A DNA stretch of 64,000 nucleotides from Gemmobacter aquarius (GTDB taxonomy: Bacteria; Pseudomonadota; Alphaproteobacteria; Rhodobacterales; Rhodobacteraceae). The stretch spans positions 1,662,001 through 1,726,000 of the forward strand of contig NZ_CP028918.1 in the NCBI RefSeq assembly GCF_003060865.1, written 5' to 3'. A model generated the notes under the pieces. That model made no database searches. It saw nothing but the letters and a program-made list of their open reading frames with translations, and was not told the origin of the DNA. This document shows, piece by piece, positions 1 through 9,230 of this stretch (its first letter is position 1; each line of letters begins with the position of its first letter). The translations under genes and the position numbers were made by a program.

Positions 1-486
1 GAAATCCGCCCCCGCGCAAATCAGGTGCTGGACGAATTGGCGCAAACGCTGCGGGGCTGGATTCTGGCGCGGCTGTTTTCGATGGCCGTGGTCGGGGTTC
101 TGACCACGCTTGGCCTGTGGGCGGCGGGCATTCCGCTTGCCCCGGCGCTTGGTTTCATCTCGGCGCTTCTGGGGTTCATTCCCAACCTTGGCCCCGTGCT
201 GGCCGCCGTGCCTGCGATGATGCTGGCGGCGGTGCAGGGCGGCCATTCGGTCGCCATCGTCGCGGGCATCTACATCGCCGTCCAGACGATCGAGACCTAT
301 GGCCTGACCCCCATCGTCGAACAAAAACAGGTGTCGCTGCCGCCCGCGCTGGTGCTGGGCGCGCAGCTTTTGATGGGCAGCCTTTATGGCGTCTTCGGCC
401 TTGCCATCGCCTCGCCCCTTGCCGCGATCACGCTTGTGTTGCTGCGCGAGGTCTATGTGGGCGATTATCTGGAAGGCGGGGCTTAG
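1..486 (+). CDS. AI-2E family membrane permease, C-terminal part (5' truncated by the window edge)
   Basis: The frame is open from base 1, so the gene starts upstream of the window. The visible ~161 residues contain several long hydrophobic segments, a GFIPNLGP loop and the late motif around LPPALVLGAQLLMGSLYG, typical of the C-terminal half of AI-2E/PerM-type transporters. Members sit in the inner membrane; some export autoinducer-2 or act as Na+/H+ antiporters, and substrate cannot be assigned here. The gene ends 10 bp before the stop of the convergent msrB. Confidence 0.85.
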   Translation, partial: EIRPRANQVLDELAQTLRGWILARLFSMAVVGVLTTLGLWAAGIPLAPALGFISALLGFIPNLGPVLAAVPAMMLAAVQGGHSVAIVAGIYIAVQTIETYGLTPIVEQKQVSLPPALVLGAQLLMGSLYGVFGLAIASPLAAITLVLLREVYVGDYLEGGA

Positions 487-496
487 AACGGGGGGC

Positions 497-889
497 CTAG
501 GCTTCGGGTTCGAACTTCAGCGCGACCCCGTTGATGCAATAGCGCAGTCCGGTCGGGGCAGGGCCGTCGGGGAACACGTGGCCCAGATGCGCCTCGCAGC
601 GGTTGCAATGCACTTCGGTGCGGCGCATCCAGAGCGTGCGGTCTTCCTGCTCGGCCACCATCTCGGGGTCGAGTGGGGCGTAAAAGCTGGGCCAGCCGGT
701 GCCGCTGTCGAATTTGGTGCGGCTTTCGAACAGGGGCGCACCACAGCAGACGCAAAAGAACGTCCCTGCCTCCTTGGGGAAGTTGTCATGGGTAAAGGCC
801 CGCTCGGTCGCATGCTTGCGCGTGACCTTATAGGCGAGTTCCGGCAATTCGGCGCGCCATTCGGCATCCGATTTGATCACCTTGTCCAT
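497..889 (-). CDS. msrB: peptide-methionine (R)-S-oxide reductase MsrB
   Basis: This 130-residue protein matches the MsrB repair enzyme that reduces methionine-R-sulfoxide in proteins with thioredoxin as donor. Visible marks are the two zinc CxxC pairs (CVCC and CNRC), the GTGWPSF substrate motif and the catalytic cysteine in [13 protein letters not shown] near residue 118. I chose the internal ATG giving [11 protein letters not shown]; a start 30 bp upstream adds [10 protein letters not shown] with no family support. It has no signal peptide, so it acts in the cytoplasm. Confidence 0.93.
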   Translation of the reverse strand: MDKVIKSDAEWRAELPELAYKVTRKHATERAFTHDNFPKEAGTFFCVCCGAPLFESRTKFDSGTGWPSFYAPLDPEMVAEQEDRTLWMRRTEVHCNRCEAHLGHVFPDGPAPTGLRYCINGVALKFEPEA

Positions 890-997
890 CGTGGTCCGTT
901 CCTTGTCCTGCGGCGACACCCCTTGCAGGCATCACCGTCTCGCCGTCATATCTAATCCCCGAGACCCCGAACGCCAAGTGACGAGAGGCGCTTTTCC

Positions 998-1828
998 GTG
1001 CCACAGACCGCGCCCCCGATCCAGTCCCCCCCGATCCCCTCCTCCCCGATCCTTTCGCCCCCGATCCTTTCGCCGCTGCGTCTGGGCCGGTTCGTCCTGT
1101 CGGAATGTGCCGGTGAACGCGACGGCCCTGCACAATCGCTTCGCGCGCTGTGTTTTCGCGACGGCAGAAGCGACCGCGACGATCTCGACCCCGCCTGCCG
1201 GCATTTCATCGTGACCCATGGCGCGGATACGGTCGCGGCCTTCCGCGTCCTTCTCTTGCCCGACATGGCAGGGATCGAGGCCAGCTATTCCGCCCGCTTC
1301 TACGACCTGTCGCGCCTTGCCGGGCTGACCGGCCCCGCGATGGAGCTTGGCCGCTTCTGCCTGCATCCCGACTGGCATGACCCCGACATCCTGCGCCTTG
1401 CATGGGCGGGGCTGACGCGGCTTGTCGATGCGGGCGGTGTCTCGGTCCTGTTCGGCTGTTCGTCGTTTTCCGGCACCGACCCGACACCGCATCTGGATGC
1501 CTTCGCCCGCCTTGCCCGCCACCACCTTGCCCCAGAGGCCAGCGCCCCCCTTCGCAAAGGCGAGGTGCTTGATTACCCCGCTCTGACGCAAGATCACCCC
1601 GACGATCCCAAGGCCGCGCTTGCCGCCCTGCCACCGCTTCTGCGGACCTATCTGGCCATGGGTGGATGGGTCAGCGACCATGCGGTGATAGACCGCGACC
1701 TGCAAACCCTGCATGTCTTTACCGGCGTCGAGATCGCCCGCATCCCGCCCGCCCGCGCCCGCCTGCTGCGCGCCCTTGCCGACAGCGTCACCGACACTGT
1801 GATTGACCTTCCCGCCGCGCCAGACTAA
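998..1828 (+). CDS. GNAT acyltransferase, OlsB-like (L-ornithine N-alpha-acyltransferase family)
   Basis: The 276-residue protein resembles OlsB, which transfers a 3-hydroxyacyl group from acyl-ACP to ornithine in the first step of ornithine-lipid synthesis. The segment with YSARFYDLS, the acidic MELGRFCLHPD strand and the LFGCSSFSGTDP stretch are typical of this acyltransferase fold. It starts with GTG at 998 after a GAGAGG ribosome site. The first ~27 residues are a proline-rich repeat (PIxSP) not expected in the family. OlsA is not beside it, so the assignment rests on the protein alone. The next gene starts 9 bp downstream. Confidence 0.72.
   Translation: MPQTAPPIQSPPIPSSPILSPPILSPLRLGRFVLSECAGERDGPAQSLRALCFRDGRSDRDDLDPACRHFIVTHGADTVAAFRVLLLPDMAGIEASYSARFYDLSRLAGLTGPAMELGRFCLHPDWHDPDILRLAWAGLTRLVDAGGVSVLFGCSSFSGTDPTPHLDAFARLARHHLAPEASAPLRKGEVLDYPALTQDHPDDPKAALAALPPLLRTYLAMGGWVSDHAVIDRDLQTLHVFTGVEIARIPPARARLLRALADSVTDTVIDLPAAPD
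1016..1075 (+). repeat. four tandem copies of a 15-bp unit
   Basis: Four consecutive 15-bp units, each starting CCGATCC and ending in a C/G run, lie inside the 5' end of the OlsB-like gene and encode about four P-I-x-S-P repeats. The last two copies differ at a single base. The unit is five codons, so copy-number change keeps the frame. Confidence 0.85.
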
Positions 1829-1837
1829 CCCCCCGCC

Positions 1838-3646
1838 ATGGCACGCGCACCCCTTCTCCAGCTTTCCGGCATCACGCTGACCTTCGGCGGCAATCCGGTG
1901 TTCGACAACCTCGACCTTGTGGTCCAGCCCGGCGACCGAGTCGCCTTGGTCGGGCGTAACGGGTCGGGCAAATCCACCCTGATGAAGGTGATGGCGGGTC
2001 TTGTCGAACCTGACCAAGGCGTGCGCGTCGTGCCACCCGGCGTGACCGTTGGCTATATGGAGCAAGACCCGGATCTGTCGGGCTTTGAAACCTTGGGCGA
2101 TTACGCCGCCAGCCAGTTGCCGGACGGCGAGGCGTACCGCGTCCCTATGGTGGCCGAGGGGCTGAAATTCACCCCCGAAACGCCCGTCGCCACCGCATCG
2201 GGCGGCGAACGCCGCCGCGCGGCGCTTGCCAAACTGCTGGCCGAAGCGCCCGAGTTGATGCTGCTGGACGAACCGACCAACCACCTCGACATTCAGGCCA
2301 TCGAATGGCTGGAAGCCGAGTTGAAGGGCACGCGCACCGCATTTGTCCTGATATCGCACGACCGCGCCTTCCTGCGCGCGCTCACCCGCGCCACGCTCTG
2401 GATCGACCGCGGCGAAGTGCGGCGGCGCGAATCGGGCTTCGACGGGTTCGAGGAATGGCGCGAAACCGTCTGGGCCGAAGAAGACGACGCCCGCCACAAG
2501 CTGGAGCGCAAGATCAAGGCCGAGGCGAAATGGGCCGTCGAAGGCATCTCTGCCCGCCGCAAGCGAAATCAGGGCCGCGTGCGGGCGCTGGCCGTGCTGC
2601 GTGAAGAACGCGGCTCGATGATCCGCCGCCAAGGCACGGCTGCAATGGAGTTCGAATCGGGCACCACGTCGGGCAAGCGCGTGATCGAGGCCAAGGGCCT
2701 GTTCAAGACATTCGGTGAAAAGACCATCGTGCAGGGCTTTGATCTGCGCGTGCTGCGCGGCGACCGCGTGGCCTTTGTCGGTCCGAACGGCGTGGGCAAG
2801 ACCACACTGCTAAAAATGCTGGTGGGCGAGGTCGCACCCGACCAAGGCACCGTGACGCTTGGCACCAACCTTGAAATCGCGGTTTTCGACCAGAGCCGCG
2901 CGCAGCTCGACCCCGAGGCGACGCTTTGGGACAACCTGACCGGCGATCCGACGATGCGGGTTTCGGGCGCTTCGGATCAGGTGATGGTGCGCGGCGTGCC
3001 CAAGCATGTCGTGGCTTACCTGAAAGATTTCCTGTTCGACGAACGGCAAGCCCGCGCGCCGGTGCGGTCGCTTTCCGGCGGTGAAAAGGCGCGGCTTTTG
3101 CTGGCCAAGCTGATGGCGCGGCCGTCGAACCTGCTGATCCTCGACGAACCGACCAACGATCTCGACGTCGAAACGCTCGACCTTTTGCAAGACATCCTTG
3201 GCGATTACGATGGCACCGTGCTTCTGGTCAGCCACGACCGCGATTTCATCGACCGCGTGGCGACTGCCACGGTAGCACTCGAAGGCAACGGCCATGCCAC
3301 TGTCTATCCGGGTGGCTGGTCGGACTATGCCCAGCAACGCCCTACCGCGATGGCCGAAGCCCGCGAAGGGCTGAAAACGTCGCCCCAAGCCAAGCCCGCC
3401 GAAAAGCCTGCCGCCCCGAAGGCAGATGCGCTGACCTTTACCGAACGCAAGCGGCTTGACGAATTGCCCGCCCTGATCGAACGCACCGAGGCCGAGATCG
3501 CAAAGCTGAACGATTACCTTTCAGCCCCCGATCTGTTCACCAAGGAACCCGCAAAGTTTCGCAAAGCGACAGAGGCGCTGGCCGAACGCCAGACCGCACT
3601 CGCCGCCGCCGAAGCCGAATGGTTGAACCTTGCCGAACGTGCATAG
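1838..3646 (+). CDS. ABC-F family ATPase (Uup-like)
   Basis: The 602-residue protein has two ABC ATPase domains and no membrane segment, the layout of ABC-F proteins that act at the ribosome. Domain 1 has Walker A GRNGSGKST near residue 39, signature SGGERRRAAL and Walker B LLDEPTNHLD; domain 2 has GPNGVGKTT near 316, SLSGGEKARLLL and LILDEPTNDLD. A charged interdomain linker and a C-terminal coiled-coil tail rich in Glu/Lys after residue ~510 point to the Uup subgroup. It probably helps ribosome function or branched DNA intermediates as Uup does in E. coli. Confidence 0.9.
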   Translation: MARAPLLQLSGITLTFGGNPVFDNLDLVVQPGDRVALVGRNGSGKSTLMKVMAGLVEPDQGVRVVPPGVTVGYMEQDPDLSGFETLGDYAASQLPDGEAYRVPMVAEGLKFTPETPVATASGGERRRAALAKLLAEAPELMLLDEPTNHLDIQAIEWLEAELKGTRTAFVLISHDRAFLRALTRATLWIDRGEVRRRESGFDGFEEWRETVWAEEDDARHKLERKIKAEAKWAVEGISARRKRNQGRVRALAVLREERGSMIRRQGTAAMEFESGTTSGKRVIEAKGLFKTFGEKTIVQGFDLRVLRGDRVAFVGPNGVGKTTLLKMLVGEVAPDQGTVTLGTNLEIAVFDQSRAQLDPEATLWDNLTGDPTMRVSGASDQVMVRGVPKHVVAYLKDFLFDERQARAPVRSLSGGEKARLLLAKLMARPSNLLILDEPTNDLDVETLDLLQDILGDYDGTVLLVSHDRDFIDRVATATVALEGNGHATVYPGGWSDYAQQRPTAMAEAREGLKTSPQAKPAEKPAAPKADALTFTERKRLDELPALIERTEAEIAKLNDYLSAPDLFTKEPAKFRKATEALAERQTALAAAEAEWLNLAERA

Positions 3647-3864
3647 GTTCCGCGCCATCACGAAAACCTGACCTTCATCAGAGTGTTAGGCGAAACCTTG
3701 CCGGATCGCCCGCCACGCCATGCGCGTTTCCGCGCAAAATCCCCATCCCTGCGCGCGTAGGGAAATGCCCCCATTGTTTCCCGATCCGGTAACGGACAGG
3801 TCTGTGTCATCTGGTAGCTCCACCTCCTTTATGAGGGCTGCCGATGGAACAAATGGAGACAGGT

Positions 3865-4485
3865 ATGATGAAACTCGCAATCCTTTCGGTGGCCGTTCTT
3901 GGCGCCGCACCCGCCTTTGCCGGTGGTCCGGTGATCGTTGCCGATGAAGCTGTCGTGGCGACCCCTGCACCGATGATGCAGCCCGCACAGGGTGGCGAAT
4001 GGGGCGGCTTTTACGGCGGTGCCCAGCTTGGCTACGGCAGCGTCAATGGCGACAGCGTCATCGACAACACGCTCGACCTTGGCGGTGACGGTCTGCTTGG
4101 CGGTGTCCACGCCGGTTACCGCATGGACTTTGGCACCTTTGTTGCCGGTGCGGAACTGGCCTATGACCTGACCGACATCAGCACCGATGACCCGATCGGC
4201 AATGCCAATTTCGACAACATGGCAAGCCTGAAACTGATGGGCGGCATCGACCTCGGCCAGTGGCTGGCTTACGGCACCGTTGGCATGACGCGCGTCGGGG
4301 CCGATTTCGGCGGCACCCTGTCGGGCGATGAAACGCTCGACGGCCGCTTCGCCGGTCTGGGCGCGGAATACGCGCTGTCCGACAGCCTGAGCGTAGGTGG
4401 CGAAGTGCTCCAGCACAACTTCGACAACGACGGTGCGGACTTCGACATGACCACGGTTCAGGCGCGGGTCAACTTTCGCTTCTGA
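3865..4485 (+). CDS. outer-membrane beta-barrel protein (Omp25/RopB-like porin family)
   Basis: The start at 3865 (MMKLAILS) is set by a GGAG site just upstream; two in-frame upstream ATGs at 3844 and 3853 lack one. The 206-residue product has a cleavable signal peptide ending near PAFAGG, then GGFYGGAQLGYG, alternating amphipathic strands and a terminal phenylalanine (VNFRF), the usual C-terminal signal for outer-membrane insertion. It is a single small barrel without a peptidoglycan-binding domain. The ~215 bp upstream hold no other gene and must carry its promoter, which I could not pin down. Confidence 0.85.
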   Translation: MMKLAILSVAVLGAAPAFAGGPVIVADEAVVATPAPMMQPAQGGEWGGFYGGAQLGYGSVNGDSVIDNTLDLGGDGLLGGVHAGYRMDFGTFVAGAELAYDLTDISTDDPIGNANFDNMASLKLMGGIDLGQWLAYGTVGMTRVGADFGGTLSGDETLDGRFAGLGAEYALSDSLSVGGEVLQHNFDNDGADFDMTTVQARVNFRF

Positions 4486-4505
4486 TCCTGCGGGGTGTTT
4501 CGGGG

Positions 4506-4533
4506 AACGGGCGGGGCGAAAGCTCCGCCCGTT
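4506..4533. terminator. bidirectional hairpin terminator
   Basis: A 12-bp stem (AACGGGCGGGGC pairing with GCTCCGCCCGTT, one G-T wobble) closes a GAAA tetraloop and is followed by TTT. It sits between the stops of the barrel gene and the convergent decarboxylase and can serve both. Confidence 0.85.
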
Positions 4534-5913
4534 TCACATCAATTCAGCCACCACCTGCGGAATCATCATCACATCGTCGCGCGTGCAATCGAACTGCCCG
4601 ACCTGAACACGGATGACGTAGCGCCCCTGATGCCGCGTCTGGGTCAGGTAAATCCGCCCGTCATCGTTGATCCGCGCCAGCAACGCCTCGGTCGCGGCAT
4701 CGGTTTCCAGCGCAAAGGTGAACAGCGACAGCGACGGTTCGGTGACAATCTCGACCCCGTTTATCGCCGCCAGCGCATCGCGCGCGTCAAGCGCCCAAGC
4801 CACATGGTTGCGGATACGCCCGCGCAAGCCGTCCATCCCGTAAGCCCGCAGCGTGAACCAAAGTTTCAGGGCCCGGAACCGCCGACCAAGCGGCACGGTC
4901 CATTCGTTGAAATTGGTGATCTCCTCGCGCCCCGCCGTTTCCAGATAGGTGGGCCGCAAGCCCAGCGTCCGGATCTGCGGCGCGGGGTCGGCCAGAAACT
5001 GCACCGCGCAATCGAACTGCGCGCCCAGCCATTTATGCGGGTTGAACACGATGGAATCCGCGCCCTCGATCCCTAGCCAAAGCGCGCGAAACTCGGGGCA
5101 GATCATCGCCGACCCCGCCCAAGCCGCATCGACATGCACCGGCAGGTCATTGGCCCGCGCCACCGCGATGCAATCGGCGATCCGGTCGAATGCGCCCACC
5201 GATGTTCCGCCTGCACAAAGCACCACACCGGCAGGCAGGAACCCCGCCGCACGGTCCGCCGCAATCGCCCCCGCCAAGGCACCGGGTTTCATCGACAAGC
5301 GCCCGTCGGTCGGCACCTTCACAAGGTTTTCCTGCCCGATCCCTGCGATCCGCACCGCCTTGTCCACGCTCGAATGGGTCTCGGCGCTGGCATAGATCCG
5401 CAGGCGCGGCTGGCCCGACAGGCCCGCTTGCAGGCCAGCCCAGCCCAAAGCCGCCTCGCGCAGTGTCAGCACCGCCGAAAGCGTTGCCGTTGTCGCGCTG
5501 TCATGGATCGTGCCGGTAAACGTCTCGGGCAGGCCCAGGCCCTGCGCCAGCCAGCGCACCATCACCTGTTCCACCTCGGTCGCCGCCGGAGAGGTTTGCC
5601 ACAGCATCCCCTGTGCCGCGATGGCATTGGCCAGTTGCTCGGCCAGCATCGAGGCGGGCGAGGCATTGGCAGGGAAATAGGCAAAGAAGCGCGGATGCTG
5701 CCAATGGGTCATGCCGTCGGGGATGATCCGCTCGAAATCGGCGAAGATCGTCTCCATCGGCTCGGGCTGTTCCGGCGGGGTAGGGGGAAGCTGCGCTGCA
5801 ATCGCACCGGGCACCAGTGCCGCACGCACCGGCCGGTCGCGCAGGCCCGCATGGTACCCATGCGCCCAATCCGCCGCCCGCTTCGACCAGTCGCGCAGAT
5901 CATCGTGGTTCAT
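4534..5913 (-). CDS. PLP-dependent group II decarboxylase (aromatic amino acid decarboxylase family)
   Basis: The 459-residue protein belongs to the fold-type I, group II amino acid decarboxylases. The PLP lysine lies in FNPHKWLGAQFD, and upstream are the SxATT loop (HDSATTATLSAVLTLREAA), a conserved ETHSSVDKA and HVDAAWAGSA with the Asp that contacts the pyridine nitrogen. The start MNHDDLRDWSKRAADW is preferred over an upstream extension. Likely substrates are tryptophan, phenylalanine or DOPA-like amino acids, but sequence alone does not choose. It is monocistronic and converges on the barrel gene. Confidence 0.88.
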   Translation of the reverse strand: MNHDDLRDWSKRAADWAHGYHAGLRDRPVRAALVPGAIAAQLPPTPPEQPEPMETIFADFERIIPDGMTHWQHPRFFAYFPANASPASMLAEQLANAIAAQGMLWQTSPAATEVEQVMVRWLAQGLGLPETFTGTIHDSATTATLSAVLTLREAALGWAGLQAGLSGQPRLRIYASAETHSSVDKAVRIAGIGQENLVKVPTDGRLSMKPGALAGAIAADRAAGFLPAGVVLCAGGTSVGAFDRIADCIAVARANDLPVHVDAAWAGSAMICPEFRALWLGIEGADSIVFNPHKWLGAQFDCAVQFLADPAPQIRTLGLRPTYLETAGREEITNFNEWTVPLGRRFRALKLWFTLRAYGMDGLRGRIRNHVAWALDARDALAAINGVEIVTEPSLSLFTFALETDAATEALLARINDDGRIYLTQTRHQGRYVIRVQVGQFDCTRDDVMMIPQVVAELM

Positions 5914-6040
5914 CGCAGCCTCCCGTTTCGGGCGCGAGAAGGCCACGCCGGCCACGGCAGCGCAAGCCTTGCCAACGGATAGCATTTCCAACCCGCACCG
6001 AAGTTGCTAGACCGCGCGCATGACTGCAAAGGGGCCAGCC

Positions 6041-7618
6041 ATGCCGACGATCCGCCCGACGATCCGCCTGTACAATTCCAAGACCCGCCGGAAGGAAGAT
6101 TTCCGCCCGCTGGATGACCAGAACGTGCGCCTGTATGTCTGCGGCCCCACCGTCTATGACCGCGCCCACCTTGGCAATGCCCGCCCCGTGGTGGTGTTCG
6201 ACACGCTTTTCCGCCTGCTGCGCCATGTCTATGGCGCGGATCACGTGACCTATGTTCGCAACTTTACCGACGTCGATGACAAGATCAACGCCACCGCCCT
6301 TGCGCGGCAAAAGGCGGGGGCGAAGGGCACGCTGGAAGAGCTGATCGCCGAACGGACCGAAGAAACCATCGGCTGGTATCACGCCGACATGGACGCGCTC
6401 GGGGCGCTGCGCCCGACCCACGAACCCTGCGCGACCGCCTATATCGGGCCGATGATCGCGATGATCGAGACGCTGATCGCGCGCGGCCACGCCTATGCGA
6501 AAGACGGCCATGTGCTGTTCCGCGTGCGGTCCTATGCCGCCTATGGCGCGCTGTCGGGCCGGTCGGTCGACGACATGATCGCAGGCGCGAGGGTCGAAGT
6601 CGCCCCCTTCAAGGAAGACCCGATGGACTTCGTGCTGTGGAAGCCTTCGGACGCCGAAACCCCGGGATGGGACAGCCCTTGGGGCAGGGGCCGCCCCGGC
6701 TGGCATATCGAATGCTCGGCCATGAGCTATGAATTGCTCGGGGCATCCTTCGACATCCACGGCGGCGGGATCGACCTGCAATTCCCGCATCACGAAAACG
6801 AACTGGCGCAAAGCTGCTGCGCCCACCCCGAGGCCGGTTTCGCATCGGTCTGGATGCACAACGAGATGTTGCAGGTCGAGGGCAAGAAGATGTCCAAGAG
6901 CCTTGGCAACTTCTTTACCGTGCGGGATCTGCTTAAGTCGACTTCGGAATCGATGGAGTTTCATCCGCGAAATGGAAGTGAAGTTCGCCTAGCTTTGCTC
7001 CTTTCTCACTATAGGGAGCCGATGGATTACAGCGTTTCTCGCAGAAATCAAGCTCGAACAATTCTTAATGGTTTCTGCAATTTTATCGGTCAGGATGGCG
7101 TGGAAGGGTTATCCATTAAAACACGCGGCGTTGCGCCGTTTAAGGAAGTCGTCGACGCGCTGGCTGACGACCTTGATACGCCGAAGGCTATTGAGTTTCT
7201 AAACTCGAAAGAATTGATGTTGCGCTACTCTTATCTTTCGAGAGACGAATTAAGGGCGCGCATCTATGTTTCTCAACGCCTGTTGGGGTTTGATGTTAAG
7301 AAGTTGAAGCGCACTTGGGATATCGCTTTTAATCGAAGCGACCTGAGTCAAGCAGAAACAGTGAAGTATATGATTCGGCGAAAGAAAATGAGTGCGTATT
7401 TGCCGAAAGTAAGGATGCTATTGGCGAAAAGTCGAGCCGAGGCGATTGAAAAAAAGGATTTCAGGAAGATTGACTCGTTCAAGGAATACTTGGAAAAAAT
7501 TGGCGTGGAGGTGCGGTTTTCTGGAAAGGATGCAGAGTTAATTCGTGCAACAACCCGACCTGTTCGATTAAAAAGATTCCTCCAATTTGTCAAAGAGTTG
7601 GAGGAGAAGCATGACTGA
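6041..7618 (+). CDS. cysS: cysteinyl-tRNA synthetase with an atypical AT-rich C-terminal third
   Basis: CysRS charges tRNA-Cys. The N-terminal half is canonical: [13 protein letters not shown] (HIGH-type motif), zinc ligands in IECSAM and PHHENE, and KMSKS in [12 protein letters not shown]. From about base 6930 to 7610 base composition and codon use change sharply (26 of 60 G+C at 7381-7440 against 41 of 60 at 6481-6540), yet the frame stays open and the protein still looks like the CysRS tail ([31 protein letters not shown]). I chose ATG 6041 because AAGGGG precedes it; ATG 6020 is possible. The 3' end overlaps cimA by 8 bp. Confidence 0.92.
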   Translation: MPTIRPTIRLYNSKTRRKEDFRPLDDQNVRLYVCGPTVYDRAHLGNARPVVVFDTLFRLLRHVYGADHVTYVRNFTDVDDKINATALARQKAGAKGTLEELIAERTEETIGWYHADMDALGALRPTHEPCATAYIGPMIAMIETLIARGHAYAKDGHVLFRVRSYAAYGALSGRSVDDMIAGARVEVAPFKEDPMDFVLWKPSDAETPGWDSPWGRGRPGWHIECSAMSYELLGASFDIHGGGIDLQFPHHENELAQSCCAHPEAGFASVWMHNEMLQVEGKKMSKSLGNFFTVRDLLKSTSESMEFHPRNGSEVRLALLLSHYREPMDYSVSRRNQARTILNGFCNFIGQDGVEGLSIKTRGVAPFKEVVDALADDLDTPKAIEFLNSKELMLRYSYLSRDELRARIYVSQRLLGFDVKKLKRTWDIAFNRSDLSQAETVKYMIRRKKMSAYLPKVRMLLAKSRAEAIEKKDFRKIDSFKEYLEKIGVEVRFSGKDAELIRATTRPVRLKRFLQFVKELEEKHD

Positions 7619-9230
7619 ACGCCTCTACCTTTTCGACACCACGCTGCGCGATGGCCAGCAGACCCAAGGCGTGCAGTTTTCCACACCGGAAAAGCACCTG
7701 ATCGCCAAGGCGCTGGATGCTTTGGGGGTGGATTACATCGAAGGCGGCTGGCCGGGGGCGAACCCGACCGATAGCGAGTTCTTCGGCACCCGTGCCAGCA
7801 CCCGCGCCACGATGACCGCCTTTGGCATGACCAAGCGGGTCGGGCGGTCGGCCGAGAATGACGATGTGCTGGCCGCCGTGCTGGATGCCGGAACGCCTGC
7901 GGTCTGTCTGGTGGGCAAGGCGCATGAATTCCATGTCCGCACCGCCCTTGGCTGCACGCTTGATGAAAACGTCGAAGCCATCCGCGCGAGTGTGGCCCAT
8001 TGCGTGGCCAAGGGGCGCGAGACGCTGTTCGACGCCGAACACTTCTTCGACGGCTACCGCGCCGATCCCGCCTATGCGCTGACCTGCCTGAGCGCGGCGC
8101 TCGATGCCGGTGCCCGTTGGATTGTCTTGTGCGACACCAATGGCGGCACCTTGCCCGCCGAGGTGGGCCGCGTGGTGGCCGAGGTGGTGGCCGCTGGCAT
8201 CCCCGGGAGCAGATTGGGCATCCATTGCCATGACGACACCGGCAATGCGGTGGCCAACTCGCTTGCTGCCGTGGATGCTGGTTGCCGCCAGATCCAGGGC
8301 ACGCTGAACGGCTTGGGCGAGCGGTGCGGCAATGCCAACCTCACGACGATCATCCCGACGCTTCTGCTGAAAGACCCCTATGCCAGCCGTTTTGCGACCG
8401 GAATCGATCGTGCAGCCCTGTCCAGCCTGTTGCGCGTGTCGCGCCAGCTTGACGACATCCTGAACCGCGTGCCGCTGCGGTCGGCGCCTTACGTCGGCGC
8501 TTCGGCCTTTGCCCATAAGGCGGGGCTGCATGCCTCGGCGATCCTGAAAGACCCGACCACCTATGAACACATCGACCCCGCGCTGGTCGGTAACGAACGC
8601 ATCATCCCGATGAGCAATCAGGCGGGCCAGTCGAACCTGCGCGCCCGTCTGGCCGCCGCCGGTATCACGGTCGATGCGAAGGACCCGCGCCTTGGCCGCA
8701 TCCTCGACGTGGTGAAAGAACGCGAGGATCAGGGCTATGCCTATGACGGCGCGCAGGCCAGTTTCGAACTGGTCGCCCGCGCCGAACTGGGGCTGTTGCC
8801 AAACTTTTTCGAGGTCAAGCGTTACCGCGTCACGGTCGAGCGGCGCAAAAACAAGTACAACCAGACCGTCAGCCTTTCGGAAGCCGTGGTTGTGGTGAAG
8901 ATCGGCGAGACGAAGATGCTGTCGGTGAGCGAGTCGATGGATGAGACCGGCACCGACCGTGGCCCCGTCAACGCGCTGGCCAAGGCGCTGTCCAAAGACC
9001 TCGGCCCCTATCAGGCCTGCATCGACGACATGCATCTGGTCGATTTCAAGGTCCGCATCACCCAAGGCGGCACCGAAGCCGTCACCCGCGTGATCATCGA
9101 CTCCGAGGACAGCCAAGGCCGCCGCTGGTCGACCGTGGGGGTCAGCGCCAACATCGTCGACGCGTCTTTCGAGGCGCTGCTCGATGCGATCACGTGGAAG
9201 CTGATCCGCGACCACGGGCAGCCTGCATGA
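7611..9230 (+). CDS. cimA: (R)-citramalate synthase
   Basis: The 539-residue enzyme condenses pyruvate and acetyl-CoA to citramalate for threonine-independent isoleucine synthesis. It has the DRE-TIM start [16 protein letters not shown], the metal histidines in [27 protein letters not shown], and a C-terminal LeuA-type regulatory domain after residue ~400. The length and HKAGLHASA segment fit the CimA/AksA-like long form rather than homocitrate synthase. GGAGGAG at 7601-7607 is a strong ribosome site lying inside the end of cysS. The next gene overlaps it by ATGA. Confidence 0.9.
   Translation: MTERLYLFDTTLRDGQQTQGVQFSTPEKHLIAKALDALGVDYIEGGWPGANPTDSEFFGTRASTRATMTAFGMTKRVGRSAENDDVLAAVLDAGTPAVCLVGKAHEFHVRTALGCTLDENVEAIRASVAHCVAKGRETLFDAEHFFDGYRADPAYALTCLSAALDAGARWIVLCDTNGGTLPAEVGRVVAEVVAAGIPGSRLGIHCHDDTGNAVANSLAAVDAGCRQIQGTLNGLGERCGNANLTTIIPTLLLKDPYASRFATGIDRAALSSLLRVSRQLDDILNRVPLRSAPYVGASAFAHKAGLHASAILKDPTTYEHIDPALVGNERIIPMSNQAGQSNLRARLAAAGITVDAKDPRLGRILDVVKEREDQGYAYDGAQASFELVARAELGLLPNFFEVKRYRVTVERRKNKYNQTVSLSEAVVVVKIGETKMLSVSESMDETGTDRGPVNALAKALSKDLGPYQACIDDMHLVDFKVRITQGGTEAVTRVIIDSEDSQGRRWSTVGVSANIVDASFEALLDAITWKLIRDHGQPA

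Noticed and set aside
932..2632. Long minus-strand open frame (566 aa) opposite the acyltransferase and ABC-F genes
   Set aside because: It lies antisense to two clear genes and shows no family pattern; high-GC DNA gives such shadows.
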